From Edolisoma coerulescens (lineage: Eukaryota; Chordata; Aves; Passeriformes; Campephagidae): a stretch of DNA of 64,000 bases. Shown here piece after piece: positions 62,032 to 64,000 of the stretch; positions within the stretch are counted from its first letter, which is position 1; the number at the start of each line of letters is the position of its first letter. The stretch spans positions 1 to 64,000 of the forward strand of contig VWZW01006868.1 in the NCBI GenBank assembly GCA_013397115.1, written 5' to 3'. The translations under genes were made by a program, and so were the position numbers. The notes beneath the pieces were generated by a model that saw only the letters and a program-made list of their open reading frames with translations, did not search any database and was not told where the DNA came from.

Positions 62032-64000
62032 GAGAAGGACTACTCAACCAATGATAAACTATATGATCTGTCCCCAACAAAGGAAAGCATATTCATCAAG
62101 CTGCTGCCATAATACTGTGCAGCAGCATGAATTCAGAGAAAAGGGCTTGTCACAGTGCAGGAAATAGGATTGAAAAGCGCTATTTCTTTGAAGGAGAAAA
62201 GTCTTGTTTGAAACAAGTTTCGTTGAAGTAATAGCAAGTTACAGATGGTATATTTCACAACAAGAGATTGGAATAATGACACTTGGGACATCAAGTATCT
62301 GGATATTAGAGAACAAGTCTATTTTCTTAACTTCTTCAGTCCCTTAGATATTAAGAGCATATCAAAATAACTTGTTTAGGACTTTAGATTTCTAGTGATG
62401 TATTTCCTTAGAAGCTTATCTGCTCCTTCTTTCCTTACATGGCAGTCTCTCTTCAGGACTGCCCTGATCATTACAAATCTTTTCTCTGACACTGTTTAAT
62501 ATGCAGAACATTGCCCTCCCTTTTCTTGGAATTTGTGTCGTTTTCCAGTCCATGTTTTTTTTCCTGCCCAGTCGTTTCTAGCTTCTGTTCCATTTTCTCC
62601 TTAAAACAGCTCTTAATAAGGTCACTAACAATTTCCTGCAGTCCAGTTCCAAGAATCTTTTCAGTATTCACTTTCTTCTAGGTCATTCCACAACTTTCAA
62701 CAAACCATCTTGCTGCTGTCCTTTCATGTCTTCTCTTGGCTTGTTGTCAGGCTTTCCCTTGTAATAATTTACTGTTTGCTTCTTCTGTATCTTCCCCTCA
62801 CTTTCTTATGCTCCCTTTGCAGAGCCAGTCCTCCCACTGGAAACTCTGCCTCCAGCCCACCACTCACTTTATTCTACTTTCTCACCTCTTCTTTCAGAGT
62901 TTTGTTTAATTTAGTTATGCTCATGACTTCTAAACTTGTTAATTACAGTTTTCTTTCCTGTTTATAGCAGTTGCCCTTAGATGGTTATTAAGTGCCAAGC
63001 TCAAAATAGATGTTTTCTCTCAAACACCAATGTTTCTCTGTTGACATTTCTATTATTTTACACAATGGTTTGCTGCCTCTGTTGGCTATCCCATGTACTT
63101 TATGCCTGCTTACAGATTTAGTGTTTCTTGTCCTTAAGATAATTTATCTCCTTTTCCTACCCCAAACAACCATATTTTTTCTTTCTGATTCTCTTCTTCT
63201 GCGAGATTTTTACTTCACAGTCACCCTGATTAGCAGCAATCTAATTCAGCCTCAGCCATTATTGTCTCATTAAAAGATGCTGTATTCACTGTATTAACAA
63301 TGGTCATAAAATGAATCGTAACAGCTCAAAATATTTTATTGCATGGAATATGAAATATATGAGAATGTAGAAGTTGTTGGAGGCACTATTACTCTTACCA
63401 TCACCTAATTCCAGATTACAGCTTGGAGCATTTTTATTGTTGGGTTACTTACCACTGGATGTCTCACTGTACCTCTGCACAAAAGGCAGATACTTTTTAC
63501 ATTCTACCCATTCACATGGATTAACAGAGAATTTTAAGGAACAACAAAAATATTCCTTATCCAGGTGTCTGACCTGTCTTGAAGAAGACTGAGGTGATCT
63601 TGATCCCACAGAAGTCTCCATGCCAGCAGGGTCCATTAACTTAAACACCTTGAATTCTTTGTCCAGCGGTGTTGGCAGGGGCTGACTTTGTCAGAATTAC
63701 CACTTTCTTATCTGGGGAGCCTGGAGGGTAAACTGTAAAAAGCTAATGGTAATGGTGTTTAGTAACAATTTTCTGTGAGGCAGTTCTCTCAGATTATTTC
63801 CTCTATTTCAGATTAATTCCATAAATTCTAAACCTTTGTATATTGGGAAGCTACCAAACTTTAATTCACAAGTGTCAGTTTGTTAACACACATGAGCTCC
63901 ATATTTGTAAATTACTGTTTGCTCTGGCTCCCTCTGAATTCCGACTAGCTGCTAAGGGTTTTCCTGCTGAGTAGAAGAGACCTTGTCCCTTCTTGTTCTG

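Larger units (their letters stand above)
50329..64000 (+). other. DMD: 5' part of DMD intron 62 equivalent (>13.6 kb)
   Basis: The intron starts gtgagt and does not end in the window. In mammals this intron carries the promoter and unique first exon of the short isoform Dp71. I looked for a first exon reading MREQLKG with a following donor and for a CpG-rich promoter on + and found none up to 64000. It may lie further right. Two LTR-like insertions, a palindrome and a G/T-rich tract are listed separately. I see nothing recognisable in 50400-51800, 53650-57400, 57500-61850 or 62050-64000. Confidence 0.85.

Noticed and set aside
1..64000. CRISPR arrays, operons, prophage, tRNA or rRNA genes
   Set aside because: None seen. 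The window is vertebrate intron with spliced exons and LINE/LTR repeats.

Overview
The window reads as intronic DNA of a very large bird gene. Three short exons on the + strand, at 6229-6375, 37680-37758 and 50268-50328, have lengths of 147, 79 and 61 nt. They join in phase into 95 uninterrupted codons plus 2 nt. The product covers the end of the last spectrin-like repeat and the start of the WW domain of a dystrophin-family protein. Exon lengths, phases, residues and the very long introns all match exons 60-62 (human numbering) of dystrophin (DMD). Dystrophin is the membrane-cytoskeleton linker of muscle and neurons. Utrophin and DRP2 fit the residues less well.

The avian origin is inferred from the repeats. 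There are several CR1 LINE 3' ends with the bird-type terminal motif (TTCTATGATTCT or its complement), a degraded CR1 ORF2 piece, and LTR-type endogenous retroviral remnants of a kind I associate with Neoaves or passerines. The species cannot be told.

Layout: 1-6228 is the 3' part of the intron before exon 60, with an ancient CR1/L3-like LINE remnant. 6376-37679 is a 31.3 kb intron with several CR1 pieces, a CpG-dense block near 12.5 kb, a retrovirus-like fragment near 25.6 kb and a CR1 ORF2 relic near 31 kb. 37759-50267 is a 12.5 kb intron with a perfect 20-bp-arm hairpin and a good CR1 copy. From 50329 to the end is the 5' part of the next intron. It holds two LTR-like insertions in the antisense orientation; one has TG...CA ends and a perfect 5-bp target duplication. 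It also holds a near-perfect 60-bp palindrome and a G/T-rich tract.

No bacterial-type genes, CRISPR arrays, tRNA or rRNA genes were seen. No other host gene could be supported. Most open frames are short chance frames in AT-rich intron. I found no convincing new multi-gene system. The points most worth a second look are the uneven divergence of the dystrophin exons, the juxtaposed splice-acceptor/donor motif 65 nt upstream of exon 62, the CpG-dense island, and the two palindromes.
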